Shown: positions 1 through 7,719, counted from the first letter of the stretch. The stretch is DNA of 18,895 nt from an uncultured Oscillospiraceae bacterium (GCA_900549675.1 URPG01000003.1:1-18895), one strand, 5' to 3'. The notes: a model not told the origin generated them from the letters alone. Program-made: numbers and translations.

Positions 1-772
1 TGCCTTCCCTCATAATGGAAGCGGGCGTGCTGGGGTATTTATCGGCAACATCTTCTGTTGTATCAACATTGACATGCAGCAAGTGGAACTCTATCAAGGA
101 TCTGTTTTGCTCGGCAGCTATGGTTCCACTTACTATAAAACACCCGCCTCCGACATCCGAACAACCCCCAATATGTATCTCATCGAAATGAGGAAACGCG
201 GCAACCGCGTGAGGGTCTATTCCGGCAACAGCAACACCCTCCGCTTCACGGCAACGGTATCACCGACAAGCGGTTATTGCGGCATTCGGTCGGACAATGA
301 AATCAAGTGTGAACTTCTGCGTTTAGGCGATGCCTGGACATACGAACCGTATGAAGCCTTTGATGTGACGATGCCAAACGGTACTACCGAAACTTACGGC
401 AGAATCGCCCGGAGTAACGTGACATGGGACAGTGAATTCGAGGTATTCACGCTGTCTTCAGACGTGGAGGAATCCTCTACCCGAAGTGAGGATATCTCGA
501 TGGATTACGACTTTGTGCATTCAGCGATGCTATACATTCCCTGCAACGCTGACTATACTGCAAAATTCACACCACGTGATATCAATGTCTGGTGCTCGAG
601 GATATTCCTCGGCGATGGGGATGGTTTTGGTATCGTCTACTACCAAGATGTAGATTCGATCGTCTACTGGGCAAATGAAGCGGCATACCGATGGGGTTTG
701 CGTGGGTTTGCCTTGTGGTCACTCGGGCAAGAAGACTTACGGCTTTGGGAGGCACTCCCGAAACAGAGTTAA
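1..772 (+). CDS. Phage tail-associated protein, C-terminal part (GH18-like end)
   Basis: The frame is open from the left edge, so only the C-terminus of a larger protein is present; the first ATG in frame, at 74, has no ribosome site and is not a start. The N-terminal visible part is beta-rich and could be a LamG-like or carbohydrate-binding insertion (weak). The last ~35 residues (YYQDVDSIVYWANEAAYRWG followed by LRGFALWSLGQEDLRLWE) match the end of glycosyl hydrolase family 18 barrels as found in spore-lytic enzymes and phage tail proteins, where the final strand carries a Gly-x-x-x-W-x-L-G-x-E-D pattern. Position just before holin and endolysin fits a late tail or baseplate protein that may cut cell-wall sugars. 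The catalytic DxxDxDxE motif is not in the visible part, so activity cannot be judged. Confidence 0.6.
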   Translation, partial: AFPHNGSGRAGVFIGNIFCCINIDMQQVELYQGSVLLGSYGSTYYKTPASDIRTTPNMYLIEMRKRGNRVRVYSGNSNTLRFTATVSPTSGYCGIRSDNEIKCELLRLGDAWTYEPYEAFDVTMPNGTTETYGRIARSNVTWDSEFEVFTLSSDVEESSTRSEDISMDYDFVHSAMLYIPCNADYTAKFTPRDINVWCSRIFLGDGDGFGIVYYQDVDSIVYWANEAAYRWGLRGFALWSLGQEDLRLWEALPKQS

Positions 773-797
773 AAATGACCATTCATATCGGCATTAG

Positions 798-825
798 CGC
801 CTGCTTATTTTAGCAGGTGTTTTTT
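798..825 (+). terminator. Rho-independent terminator after tail gene
   Basis: An 8-bp stem (CGCCTGCT pairing AGCAGGTG, with one G-T wobble) closes a TATTTT loop and is followed directly by a run of six T. It separates the structural gene from the lysis genes, which must read through it or have their own promoter. Confidence 0.8.
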
Positions 826-852
826 ATGCAATCAAACAGGAGGAAAACAGAA

Positions 853-1266
853 ATGAAAGAGATTTGGAATTGGATTCAGGTTGTGTTTACAGCCATTGGA
901 GGTACCCTTGGCTGGTACTTAGGCGGATTGGACGGTTTCCTTTACGCACTCATCGCCTTTGTAGTTGTCGACTACATCACAGGTGTGCTTCGTGCAATTG
1001 TGGAGAAGAAACTTTCCAGCCGGATCGGAGCACAGGGTATCGCCAAGAAGGTAGCGCTATTTCTTGTGGTCGGTATTGGTCATCTCATTGACACTTACCT
1101 GCTCGGAGGCACAGGAGCACCGCTTCGTACAGCAATTATCTTCTTCTACATTGCTAATGAGGGTATTTCTCTTGTTGAGAATGCCACGGCTATTGGGATA
1201 CCTGTGCCTGAAAAGTTAAGAGATGTGCTGGCACAGCTTCATGGAAAGGACGGCAAAACGAAATGA
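853..1266 (+). CDS. Phage holin (toxin-secretion/phage-lysis holin family)
   Basis: A 137-residue small membrane protein of the holin 4-1 (TcdE/Cph1-type) family. The ATG at 853 is chosen because AGGAGG lies nine bases upstream; upstream in-frame codons have no such site. Hydrophobic segments sit near residues 8-30 (WIQVVFTAIGGTLGWYLGG), 30-48 and 65-105. The family signature VVDYITGVLRA follows the second segment, and the C-terminal tail is charged. In phages this protein makes lesions in the membrane at the end of the lytic cycle and lets endolysin reach the wall. Its stop overlaps the amidase start by four bases (ATGA), so the two are translationally coupled, the usual lysis-cassette arrangement. 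Confidence 0.88.
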   Translation: MKEIWNWIQVVFTAIGGTLGWYLGGLDGFLYALIAFVVVDYITGVLRAIVEKKLSSRIGAQGIAKKVALFLVVGIGHLIDTYLLGGTGAPLRTAIIFFYIANEGISLVENATAIGIPVPEKLRDVLAQLHGKDGKTK

Positions 1267-1973
1267 ACCTTCATAAACTCATTTTGACCAACAATGCTTG
1301 CTACAAAGCGGGTCGAACTATCACTCCTAAGGGCATCATGGTGCATTCAACAGGGGCAAATAACCCAAACCTCAAGCGCTATGTAGGTCCAGATGACGGT
1401 CTACTGGGCAAGAACCAGTATAACAACCATTGGAATCAGGATAGACCGGATGGGCGGCAGGTCTGCGTACATGCCTTTATTGGCAAACTGGCAGATGGCA
1501 GTATCGCAACCTATCAGACTCTGCCCTGGAACCACCGAGGTTGGCATGCCGGAGGTTCTGCTAACGATACACACATCGGCTTTGAAATCTGCGAGGACGG
1601 GTTGACCGATGCCTCGTATTTTTCTGCCGTATACAAGGAAGCCTTGGAACTTTGCGTCTATCTTTGCAAACAGTATGGGCTGACAGAGAAAGATATAATC
1701 GGGCATTACGAGGGGTATCAGAAAGGTATCGCTTCAAATCATGGCGATCCTAAAAATTGGTTCCCAAAGCACGGCAAGAGCATGGATACTTTCCGTGCTG
1801 ATGTTAAGGCTGGGCTTGCAGCAGTAACGCCCGCTTCCGTCATACCTGCAACATCGAAAAAATACTATCGTGTACAGGTCGGTGCATACTCCGTTAAGGC
1901 AAACGCAGATGCCATGCTTACCAAGCTTAAAGCGGCCGGCTTTACGGATGCCTTCATCAAGTACAGCGAGTAA
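1263..1973 (+). CDS. N-acetylmuramoyl-L-alanine amidase endolysin with SPOR-type C-terminus
   Basis: A 236-residue Amidase_2 (PGRP-like) endolysin that cleaves the MurNAc to L-Ala bond of peptidoglycan. His28 in GIMVHSTG and His160 in SNHGDPKNWFPKHG fit the zinc-binding positions. Glu108 in the HIGFEIC strand and the conserved basic residue in the WFPKHG loop fit the catalytic positions. After an Ala/Pro-rich linker (residues ~185-198), residues 201-236 (YYRVQVGAYSVKANADAMLT onward) form a short SPOR-like wall-binding repeat, about half the length of a classical SPOR domain. It is coupled to the holin by a four-base overlap and followed by a strong terminator, closing the late operon. No signal peptide, as expected for holin-dependent export. 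Confidence 0.93.
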   Translation: MNLHKLILTNNACYKAGRTITPKGIMVHSTGANNPNLKRYVGPDDGLLGKNQYNNHWNQDRPDGRQVCVHAFIGKLADGSIATYQTLPWNHRGWHAGGSANDTHIGFEICEDGLTDASYFSAVYKEALELCVYLCKQYGLTEKDIIGHYEGYQKGIASNHGDPKNWFPKHGKSMDTFRADVKAGLAAVTPASVIPATSKKYYRVQVGAYSVKANADAMLTKLKAAGFTDAFIKYSE

Positions 1974-1987
1974 ACATATACGTAATG

Positions 1988-2028
1988 ATGCCTACTGGAG
2001 AATATCTCTCTGGTAGGCATTATTTTTT
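1988..2028 (+). terminator. Terminator of the lysis operon
   Basis: Perfect 8-bp stem ATGCCTAC / GTAGGCAT with a 17-base loop, followed by TATTTTTTT and a second T-rich stretch. It lies just after the amidase stop and marks the end of the phage late region. Confidence 0.85.
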
Positions 2029-2106
2029 TGCTCTTTTTTGTACGAATGGCTTCTTTTTTTCCAGTGGGTAGTGAGGACAAGAGTTCTCAGACTGGAGGAC
2101 AAATAC

Positions 2107-2325
2107 ATGACTGTTATTGGCTCAATACCAGAAATTAAATATGAAAAGAAGCCTATTCCACAAGAGCAATTACAGCGCGAAGTTGATTATATACGAGCAC
2201 AGCAGATACTCGATTCCATGCTTCAATCTGGACTTATTTCCTTGTCGGAATTCAACAAGATAACCACATTAAACCGCCAATCTTTCTCACCGGCTCTGGC
2301 ACAGATTATGCCCGAAAAGCGTTGA
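2107..2325 (+). CDS. SHOCT-domain small protein linked to recombinase trio
   Basis: A 72-residue protein starting at the ATG at 2107, seven bases after a CTGGAGGA site; in-frame upstream codons are not needed. Residues ~32-60 (YIRAQQILDSMLQSGLISLS) form the short two-helix SHOCT domain, an oligomerisation or interaction module. From general knowledge, very similar small genes (beginning MxVIGxIPxIxYE) recur directly before large serine recombinase genes in Bacillota phages and integrative elements. Here it precedes the first recombinase by ~50 bases, so I infer a role in the integration module, perhaps regulation or directionality, but no function is shown. It sits outside the lysis operon, after its terminator. 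Confidence 0.7.
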   Translation: MTVIGSIPEIKYEKKPIPQEQLQREVDYIRAQQILDSMLQSGLISLSEFNKITTLNRQSFSPALAQIMPEKR

Positions 2326-2376
2326 TATAACTGAGCTTTAGAGGTAATATGTCACACTGACCAAGGAGGTGAGAAT

Positions 2377-3939
2377 TTGAAAAAGGTTACGAAAATAGGT
2401 CAAAACACAGCTGATGTAACTGAGAAGTCCAAGCTACGAGTTGCGGCTTACTGCCGTGTGTCTACAGACAGCGATAAACAACTCGAAAGTCTGGACACCC
2501 AAATAAAGCATTATGAAACCTACATCAAAGCAAATCCTGAATGGGTGTTCGCCGGTCTTTACTACGACGAGGGTATCACCGGTACAAAAAAAGAAAAGCG
2601 GCCAGAGCTGATTCGTATGATTGCCGATTGCGAGAACAAGAAAATCGACTTTATCGTGACAAAATCAATAAGCCGATTTGCACGAAATACAACCGACTGT
2701 TTGGAACTGGTCAGAAAACTACTTGACCTTGGTGTTTACATTTACTTTGAGAAAGAAAATATCAACACTGGGTCAATGGAAAGCGAACTCATGCTGTCAA
2801 TCCTGAGTGGACTGGCTGAGAGTGAGTCGGTATCCATTGCGGAAAACAGCAAATGGTCAGTTAAGCGCAGGTTTCAAAATGGGACCTTCAAGATTTCCTA
2901 TCCACCATATGGCTACGATACAGCTGAAGGAAAACTGGTTATAAACGAATCACAGGCGGAAATAGTACGTTTTATCTTCTCTGAAATTTTATCCGGAAAA
3001 GGCACCGGGAAAATTGCGGATGAGCTAAATCGCCGCGACGTACCATCCAAGAAAGGCGGCCGTTGGACGGCGACAACAATTCGTGGAATAGTCGGTAATG
3101 AAAAATATACAGGAGATGCTATTTTTCAAAAGACCTACACCGATATGCACTTCAATCGTCACTACAATTACGGTGAAAAAGACCAGTATCTCATTAAAAA
3201 TCATCATGACGCGATTATCAGCCATGATGATTTTAATGCCGCGCAAGATATCATTGATCAACGAGGCAAAGAAAAAGGCATAGAAAAATATCAGGGTAAG
3301 TATCAGAATCGATATCCATTTTCAGGCATAATCATTTGCGAGAATTGCGGCGGAAAATTCAAGCGCCGTATCCACTCTACCGGCAGGCATAATATCGCAT
3401 GGTGCTGTGCCAATCATATTACGGACACCAAGAAGTGCTCAATGAAGTACATTCCCGAATCCAGTTTTGAGTATGCATTTGTTACTATGATGAATAAGCT
3501 CATCTTCGGCCATCAAATTGTCTTAAAGCCTCTACTAATGGGGATTCGCAGCATCAGCTCCGAAGACAGCGTATCAAAATTGAATGACCTTGTTAAAAAG
3601 CTCGAAGAAAACGCAGAACAGCGGAAGGTACTGGTTGGTCTTATGACAAAAGGTTACCTGGAGCCTGCCGTTTATAATAAAGGAAATAATGAACTTCTGC
3701 AGGAAGCTGAGCGCATACAGCGTCAGAAAGAATCCCTATCTCGCCTCATAAACAGCGATAATATAAATCTTCATGAGGTCAGCGAGCTCCTTCATTATGC
3801 AACAAAATCGGAAATGCTGAATGGATTTGACGGTGAACTTTTCACCCGCTTTGTGGATCGGATTCATGTATACTCCCGATCGGAAATCGGGTTCGAATTA
3901 AAATGTGGCATAACTCTGAAAGAAAGGTTGGTGAGATAA
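2377..3939 (+). CDS. Large serine recombinase 1 of the intact trio
   Basis: A 520-residue large serine recombinase. TTG start at 2377 is set by AAGGAGG seven bases upstream and the MKKVTKIG N-terminus. The resolvase catalytic domain spans ~20-160: AAYCRVSTDS carries nucleophile Ser29, and KSISRFARNTTDCLELVR carries the conserved arginines. The recombinase domain (~170-290) contains the PPYGYD and NEKYTGDAIFQKTYT blocks. A zinc ribbon begins at ICENCGG (Cys321, Cys324), with further cysteines near 346-357, followed by a coiled coil and a C-terminal beta segment. Such enzymes make 2-bp staggered cuts and join attP to attB. The stop codon touches the ATG of the next gene, so the three genes form one operon. 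In some integrative elements three serine recombinases act together; whether all are needed here is unknown. Confidence 0.93.
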   Translation: MKKVTKIGQNTADVTEKSKLRVAAYCRVSTDSDKQLESLDTQIKHYETYIKANPEWVFAGLYYDEGITGTKKEKRPELIRMIADCENKKIDFIVTKSISRFARNTTDCLELVRKLLDLGVYIYFEKENINTGSMESELMLSILSGLAESESVSIAENSKWSVKRRFQNGTFKISYPPYGYDTAEGKLVINESQAEIVRFIFSEILSGKGTGKIADELNRRDVPSKKGGRWTATTIRGIVGNEKYTGDAIFQKTYTDMHFNRHYNYGEKDQYLIKNHHDAIISHDDFNAAQDIIDQRGKEKGIEKYQGKYQNRYPFSGIIICENCGGKFKRRIHSTGRHNIAWCCANHITDTKKCSMKYIPESSFEYAFVTMMNKLIFGHQIVLKPLLMGIRSISSEDSVSKLNDLVKKLEENAEQRKVLVGLMTKGYLEPAVYNKGNNELLQEAERIQRQKESLSRLINSDNINLHEVSELLHYATKSEMLNGFDGELFTRFVDRIHVYSRSEIGFELKCGITLKERLVR

Positions 3940-4356
3940 ATGAGCCACACTCCTTATGGCTACCGGATTATAAACGGAAAAGCTGTTGTTGATAAACAGG
4001 CCGCCAAGCAGATAAAAACTCTGTTTCAATCTTATTTGTCCGGTGATTCCTTGGCAACAGCCGCTAAGAAAGCTGACATTAAGGCATTCCATGCTAGTAT
4101 TAGCAGAATGCTTCAGAATAAGCGTTATCTCGGGGATGAATATTATCCGGCAATAATCGATCCTGATGAATTTATGACAGTCCAAGCAGAACGTATCAGG
4201 CGGGCAGAAAAACTCGGACGAATCCACGAAGCAGAAAAACAAAAAGAGGTCGTCTTTCCCTCTACTTTCCGCTTCATCGAAGGAACTGAGCGTTTTGACG
4301 ACCCGTTCCAACAGGCGGAATATTCTTACAGCCTGATAGAAAGCGAGGGACAATAA
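3940..4356 (+). CDS. Catalytic-domain-less recombinase paralog (middle gene of trio)
   Basis: A 138-residue protein that aligns only with the recombinase (DNA-binding) domain of large serine recombinases. It starts at TPYGYRIINGK, equivalent to the PYGY block after the catalytic domain of recombinase 1, and contains NKRYLGDEYYPAIIDPDEF, equivalent to NEKYTGDA. It lacks the N-terminal resolvase domain with the nucleophilic serine and the cysteine-rich ribbon. The ATG directly follows the stop of recombinase 1, and the next gene starts two bases after its stop, so expression is coupled. A homolog of the same size and position lies in the second trio, which argues that this is a selected small protein and not a decayed gene. 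Inferred role: DNA-binding partner or directionality subunit. Confidence 0.8.
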   Translation: MSHTPYGYRIINGKAVVDKQAAKQIKTLFQSYLSGDSLATAAKKADIKAFHASISRMLQNKRYLGDEYYPAIIDPDEFMTVQAERIRRAEKLGRIHEAEKQKEVVFPSTFRFIEGTERFDDPFQQAEYSYSLIESEGQ

Positions 4357-4358
4357 AT

Positions 4359-5930
4359 ATGGAAGAGAAAATGACTGTTACGCTACTTCCGGCAAGGAAA
4401 AAGGCCAGTTTAACAAAGAGGGACGAAGAAAACTCAAAACTCCGTGTAGCTGCTTACTGCCGCGTTTCTACGGATAGTGACGAACAGGAAACCAGTTATG
4501 ATGCACAAATTACTCACTATACTGCATACATAAACAGCCACCCTGATTGGGAGCTGGCTGGAATTTATGCAGATGATGGTATCTCAGGAACTAATACAAA
4601 AAAGCGTGAGGAATTCAACCGTATGATCGATGACTGTATGGCCGGCAAAATCGACAAGGTAATCACTAAGTCGATAAGTCGGTTTGCAAGGAATACAGTG
4701 GATTGCTTGAATTACATCAGAAAGCTCAAAGATAAAAATATCCCGGTATATTTCGAGAAGGAGAACATTGATAGCATGGATTCCAAGGGCGAGATCATGC
4801 TCACCATCATGGCTTCCCTCGCTCAGCAGGAGAGCCAATCCTTAAGCCAGAATGTAAAACTGGGGCTACAGTACCGTTATCAGCAAGGTGAAATACAGAT
4901 AAACTGTGCACGATTTCTCGGTTATACCAAAAACGAAAACAAGAAACTGATCATTGTTCCGGAAGAAGCCGAGGTTGTAAAACGTATCTACCGGGAATAT
5001 CTCGAGGGTGCCAGTATGTTGAAAATTGCCCGTGGCCTCGAGGCTGACGGCATTCTGAACGGTGCGGGCAATAAAAGGTGGCACACAAGTAACATTAACC
5101 AGATTTTGCGAAATGAAAAATATATCGGTGATGCTCTTTTGCAAAAAACATATACCACTGACTTCCTCACGAAAACAAGAGTGAAGAACCATGGCCTTGT
5201 TCCTCAGTATTATGTGGAAAACAGCCATGAAGCCATTATCCCGCGTGAAATTTTCATGCAGGTACAGGAAGAGCTCATCCGTCGCCGCATCGTCCACACA
5301 AGCCCAAATGGAAAGAACAGAACCTTCAGCAGTACGCACAGCTTTTCAAATATGATTATCTGTGGTGGCTGCGGTGAGTTTTTCCGCAGGATTCATTGGA
5401 ACAACCGGGGGAAAAAGTCGATCGTTTGGCGCTGCATTAGCAGGTTGGAAAATACTGGCCAATTCTGCGATGCCCGCACGGTATTAGAGAGCACCATTGA
5501 GCAGGTACTGGTTCGCGCTATTAATCAGACGCTCTGCGACAAGGACACCTTCCTTTCCATTCTCAAAGAAAACATTGAAACCGTCTTGAGCCATGAAAAC
5601 GACACAGCCCTGGCTGACATCGACAAGCGGCTTGCTGAGCTTCAGTCAGAGCTTGTGAAGCTTGCCAGCTCCAAGGCTGATTATGAGAAGGTTGGCAATG
5701 AAATCTACCGACTGCGAGACGAAAAGCAAAAAGTACAGATGGATAATATCAACCGCGAGGAAGTCAAGAAGCGTATCGCCGATATGGACGCTTTCCTGCG
5801 GAAACAGCCCACCGCCATTACCGAATACGATGAGCAGCTAGTCCGTAGGTTGATTGAAAAAATAACCGTCTATGAGGACAAATTCATCGTAGAGTTCAAG
5901 TCTGGTGTGACGGTTGATGTGAATGAATAA
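4359..5930 (+). CDS. Large serine recombinase 3 of the intact trio
   Basis: A 523-residue large serine recombinase. The catalytic domain (~28-170) carries AAYCRVSTDSDEQ with Ser37, GIYADDGISGT and KSISRFARNTVDC. The recombinase domain follows (~180-310) with FLGYTKNENKK and NEKYIGDALLQKTYT. The zinc ribbon starts at CGGC (Cys335, Cys338) and ends with WRCISRLENTGQFC. A heptad-rich coiled coil (~430-490) and a terminal beta segment (KITVYEDKFIVEFKSGVTV) complete the enzyme, so it appears full length. Two ATGs are possible (4359 and 4371); the first keeps the two-base spacing to the preceding gene. It is roughly three-quarters identical by eye to the broken recombinase on the minus strand at 11921-13216. 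Confidence 0.93.
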   Translation: MEEKMTVTLLPARKKASLTKRDEENSKLRVAAYCRVSTDSDEQETSYDAQITHYTAYINSHPDWELAGIYADDGISGTNTKKREEFNRMIDDCMAGKIDKVITKSISRFARNTVDCLNYIRKLKDKNIPVYFEKENIDSMDSKGEIMLTIMASLAQQESQSLSQNVKLGLQYRYQQGEIQINCARFLGYTKNENKKLIIVPEEAEVVKRIYREYLEGASMLKIARGLEADGILNGAGNKRWHTSNINQILRNEKYIGDALLQKTYTTDFLTKTRVKNHGLVPQYYVENSHEAIIPREIFMQVQEELIRRRIVHTSPNGKNRTFSSTHSFSNMIICGGCGEFFRRIHWNNRGKKSIVWRCISRLENTGQFCDARTVLESTIEQVLVRAINQTLCDKDTFLSILKENIETVLSHENDTALADIDKRLAELQSELVKLASSKADYEKVGNEIYRLRDEKQKVQMDNINREEVKKRIADMDAFLRKQPTAITEYDEQLVRRLIEKITVYEDKFIVEFKSGVTVDVNE

Positions 5931-5954
5931 ACCTGAAAACAAGCAAGGTTTATC

Positions 5955-5966
5955 AAACTGGCTACA
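5955..5966. other. Candidate att-core sequence downstream of intact trio
   Basis: The 12-mer AAACTGGCTACA lies 25 bases after recombinase 3, where the attachment site of a serine-integrase element is expected. The same 12 bases occur at 14069-14080 (reverse orientation), at the junction of the DUF2800 gene and the broken recombinase 1. Attachment-site function is inferred from position and the shared bases only. Confidence 0.35.
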
Positions 5967-6062
5967 GGCTGAGTCGGTCATGTTTGCGAAATCAAATGGA
6001 CTCTTTGATCAGTGTTAGTGTTGCGATGGAATAGTGAAATTTCAAAATTATTAGCTTCTCTC

Positions 6063-6091
6063 TTGACAGTTGCACAACCACCCTGTATACT
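6063..6091 (+). promoter_or_regulatory. Sigma-A promoter of the ribbon-helix-helix operon
   Basis: TTGACA at 6063-6068 and TATACT at 6086-6091 are separated by exactly 17 bases, near-perfect consensus. Transcription would start around 6098, about 40 bases before the first gene. Confidence 0.88.
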
Positions 6092-6113
6092 TAAGCAAAA
6101 GGTGGTTGTGCAA
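6070..6113. promoter_or_regulatory. Operator: perfect 13-bp inverted repeat over the promoter
   Basis: TTGCACAACCACC (6070-6082) and GGTGGTTGTGCAA (6101-6113) are exact inverse complements with an 18-base gap. The first arm fills the space between -35 and -10, and the second covers the predicted start of transcription. Centre-to-centre distance is 31 bp, about three helical turns. A protein bound to both arms would block RNA polymerase. The first gene of the operon encodes a ribbon-helix-helix protein, so autorepression is the simplest reading. Confidence 0.75.
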
Positions 6114-6137
6114 TCGCCGCAATAAGGAGGAATGAAT

Positions 6138-6572
6138 ATGGCACGTATTAATTTATCAATCGACAATGACTTGTTTACAAAAATCGAGAACGAAGCTATA
6201 AGTAAATCAACAACGGTTAATTTACTTATAATTGACTTGCTTGAAAACCTATACGCAGACACATCTGCATTCAATTACAGCGCGGCACTAATGACACTTG
6301 TTAAAGAAGCTGAATCATACGCAGTAAATCATAAAAACGGAACTGAATTTCCCCTTGTGGATTTGGATTCATTCGCGGAGATTTGCGTGGCACAGGCAGG
6401 AAACGCAAAGCTCCGGCCCTCCATGGTTCGAGCACGATTGGGCAAAATGTTTAATTCATTGGTAAGACAGGGTAACGTTTCGGGTATATCACGTGCGAAG
6501 GACTCAGATGGTAATAACAAATTTATCAGCAAAACTGCTATTTATGTCGTCGATAAGGAGGACTACCAATGA
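6138..6572 (+). CDS. Ribbon-helix-helix regulator, likely autorepressor
   Basis: A 144-residue protein. ATG 6138 is chosen over ATG 6132 because AAGGAGG (6124-6130) is seven bases from the former and one base from the latter. Residues 2-40 (ARINLSIDNDLFTKIENEAI, then a helix rich in Ile/Leu) fit the Arc/MetJ ribbon-helix-helix fold: an alternating beta strand that enters the major groove and two helices for the dimer. Residues ~60-144 form a second domain of unknown type, with a possible winged-helix look (PSMVRARLGKMFNSLVRQGN). It lies directly under a promoter with a perfect inverted repeat, so it probably represses its own operon. Its stop overlaps the next start by four bases. Confidence 0.65.
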   Translation: MARINLSIDNDLFTKIENEAISKSTTVNLLIIDLLENLYADTSAFNYSAALMTLVKEAESYAVNHKNGTEFPLVDLDSFAEICVAQAGNAKLRPSMVRARLGKMFNSLVRQGNVSGISRAKDSDGNNKFISKTAIYVVDKEDYQ

Positions 6573-6760
6573 AAACCATGATTACAAGAGTATTTACTAC
6601 CAAAAGCCAAAAAGAAACCATACCGAATGCATATGGGAAACTCATCGCTCTCAATCCTACTGACAAATACAATAAGCAAAAAGCTGCAGGGGCTCTTGGA
6701 GGAGCGTCACGTTGGGGGTTTATCGTTCTAAACAACGGAATATGGGAACGAATGAGATGA
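6569..6760 (+). CDS. Small protein of unknown function (63 residues)
   Basis: I do not recognise a family. The ATG overlaps the previous stop (ATGA) and has its own AAGGAGG seven bases upstream, inside the preceding gene, so translation is well supported. The product is basic in its first half, with a Gly/Ala-rich stretch (KAAGALGGASRWGF) and an aromatic end (VLNNGIWERM). No membrane segment or cysteine is present. Position between a ribbon-helix-helix regulator and a cysteine-motif protein in one operon suggests a shared role in a small mobile-element module. A toxin or antitoxin role is conceivable but not shown. Confidence 0.55.
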   Translation: MKTMITRVFTTKSQKETIPNAYGKLIALNPTDKYNKQKAAGALGGASRWGFIVLNNGIWERMR

Positions 6761-6771
6761 GGGAGGTAGCA

Positions 6772-7413
6772 ATGAAAACTTCCGATTCGACACCCTGGCG
6801 AGCCACTCTCACCGACTGGTCTATCGTGCTCTACCCTGACATTTACAAGGCAACCAACGCCCCTGAAACTGTTTTTGCAAAGCTTAATTGTGGTCTTCCA
6901 GTCGCCTTATTTGGTAGAGCAAAAAACGATCCGCGTTACGACGCTGAGAAGGGCGACGCCTTTGCAGATGGGCACCGCCTTATTACCAGTCCAATAATTT
7001 CAGTTAAAGACGGGAAGTATCATACCCAAGACACCATTTACACGCTTGATGAAAATGATAAAAACCCCGAATTCAAAAAGTGGTGTGAGGATAACCAATA
7101 CAAAGCAATTCCTCTCGGCAGTGTTTGGGAAAAGGACATTGAGCAATGTAATATGCTTCTTCTACACATCTGCGAAAATTGTGGCAAACATGAAGTACTT
7201 ACTTCTGAAGACGGCTATAGACAAGGCTGGGATTACCCACCAAAGATGGGTGCATTCAAAATCATATCGCCGAGGACTTGTGGTGATTGTAGCATACAAA
7301 CAACTCTGTGGTGGGAAATAACATACAAGAAGACCCCTCCAGATCAATTAAGCGATAGGCATCAGAAAACACTTAAACGCATTCTTTCCGAACCTGATAG
7401 CATATTACCATAA
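6772..7413 (+). CDS. Conserved mobile-element protein with two CxxC pairs, unknown function
   Basis: A 213-residue protein starting at ATG 6772, after GGGAGG; an upstream in-frame ATG at 6712 lies inside the previous gene and has no good site. The N-terminal part contains ADGHRLITSPIISV followed by a short strand (TIYTLDEN), a pattern I associate with small phage and conjugative-element proteins of unknown role. The C-terminal part has Cys134-x-x-Cys137 and Cys170-x-x-Cys173 around GWDYPPKMG and ISPRTCGDC, which looks like a four-cysteine zinc ribbon. It is the last gene of the operon, 11 bases after the 63-residue gene, and is followed by a terminator. Function unknown; nucleic-acid binding is a guess from the zinc ribbon. 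Confidence 0.65.
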   Translation: MKTSDSTPWRATLTDWSIVLYPDIYKATNAPETVFAKLNCGLPVALFGRAKNDPRYDAEKGDAFADGHRLITSPIISVKDGKYHTQDTIYTLDENDKNPEFKKWCEDNQYKAIPLGSVWEKDIEQCNMLLLHICENCGKHEVLTSEDGYRQGWDYPPKMGAFKIISPRTCGDCSIQTTLWWEITYKKTPPDQLSDRHQKTLKRILSEPDSILP

Positions 7414-7430
7414 AAAGCCTATAACACGAA

Positions 7431-7457
7431 AAGCATCGCATCATGCGGTGCTTTTTT
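7431..7457 (+). terminator. Terminator of the ribbon-helix-helix operon
   Basis: Nine-bp stem AGCATCGCA / TGCGGTGCT (one wobble) with a three-base loop, followed by six T. It is 18 bases after the last stop. Confidence 0.88.
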
Positions 7458-7515
7458 GTTTGCAATTCAATAGTTGCCTATTCATCATTCAATAAAGATA
7501 CATATTTTAATTCTA

Positions 7516-7636
7516 ACATCCAACCTGACCACACAACCTCGACAAAATCAAAAAACATCCAAATCGACCACTCACTGCATTCATGTTATCTAAATCGACC
7601 ACTCATCAAACAATGACATCTAAATCGCTCTGTCAC
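7516..7636. repeat. Degenerate direct repeats with ~30-bp spacing
   Basis: Copies start near 7516, 7555, 7586 and 7616. The best two share TAAATCGACCACTCA / CAAATCGACCACTCA; the outer ones are partial (CATCCAACCTGACCACACAA and CATCTAAATCGCTCTGTCA). Steps are about 39, 31 and 30 bases. Multiple short repeats of this kind occur at the ends of IS21-like and Tn7-like elements, where they bind transposase; this assignment is inference. Confidence 0.5.
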
Positions 7637-7719
7637 ATTCAAAATTATGCCTTTGGACTTGTTTCCACAAAGTGATATTTTAACGATTTTAGTACATTGG
7701 ATATTGTCTCTCAAACCTC

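Noticed and set aside
4855..4873. AAACTGGGGCTACAG inside recombinase 3, resembling the candidate att core
   Set aside because: It has a two-base insertion relative to the core and lies in conserved coding sequence, so it is taken as coincidence.
3898..5339. Long open frames on the minus strand across the intact recombinase trio (e.g. 3898-4353 and 4866-5339)
   Set aside because: They are antisense to well-supported recombinase genes, have no ribosome sites and no recognisable domains.
5931..6062. Possible tRNA or RNA gene at the integration site after recombinase 3
   Set aside because: No cloverleaf arms, CCA end or T-loop motif could be found in this stretch.
7516..7636. Possible CRISPR array
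   Set aside because: The repeats are short, degenerate and few, spacers are too short and the repeat identity is too low; no cas genes are near.
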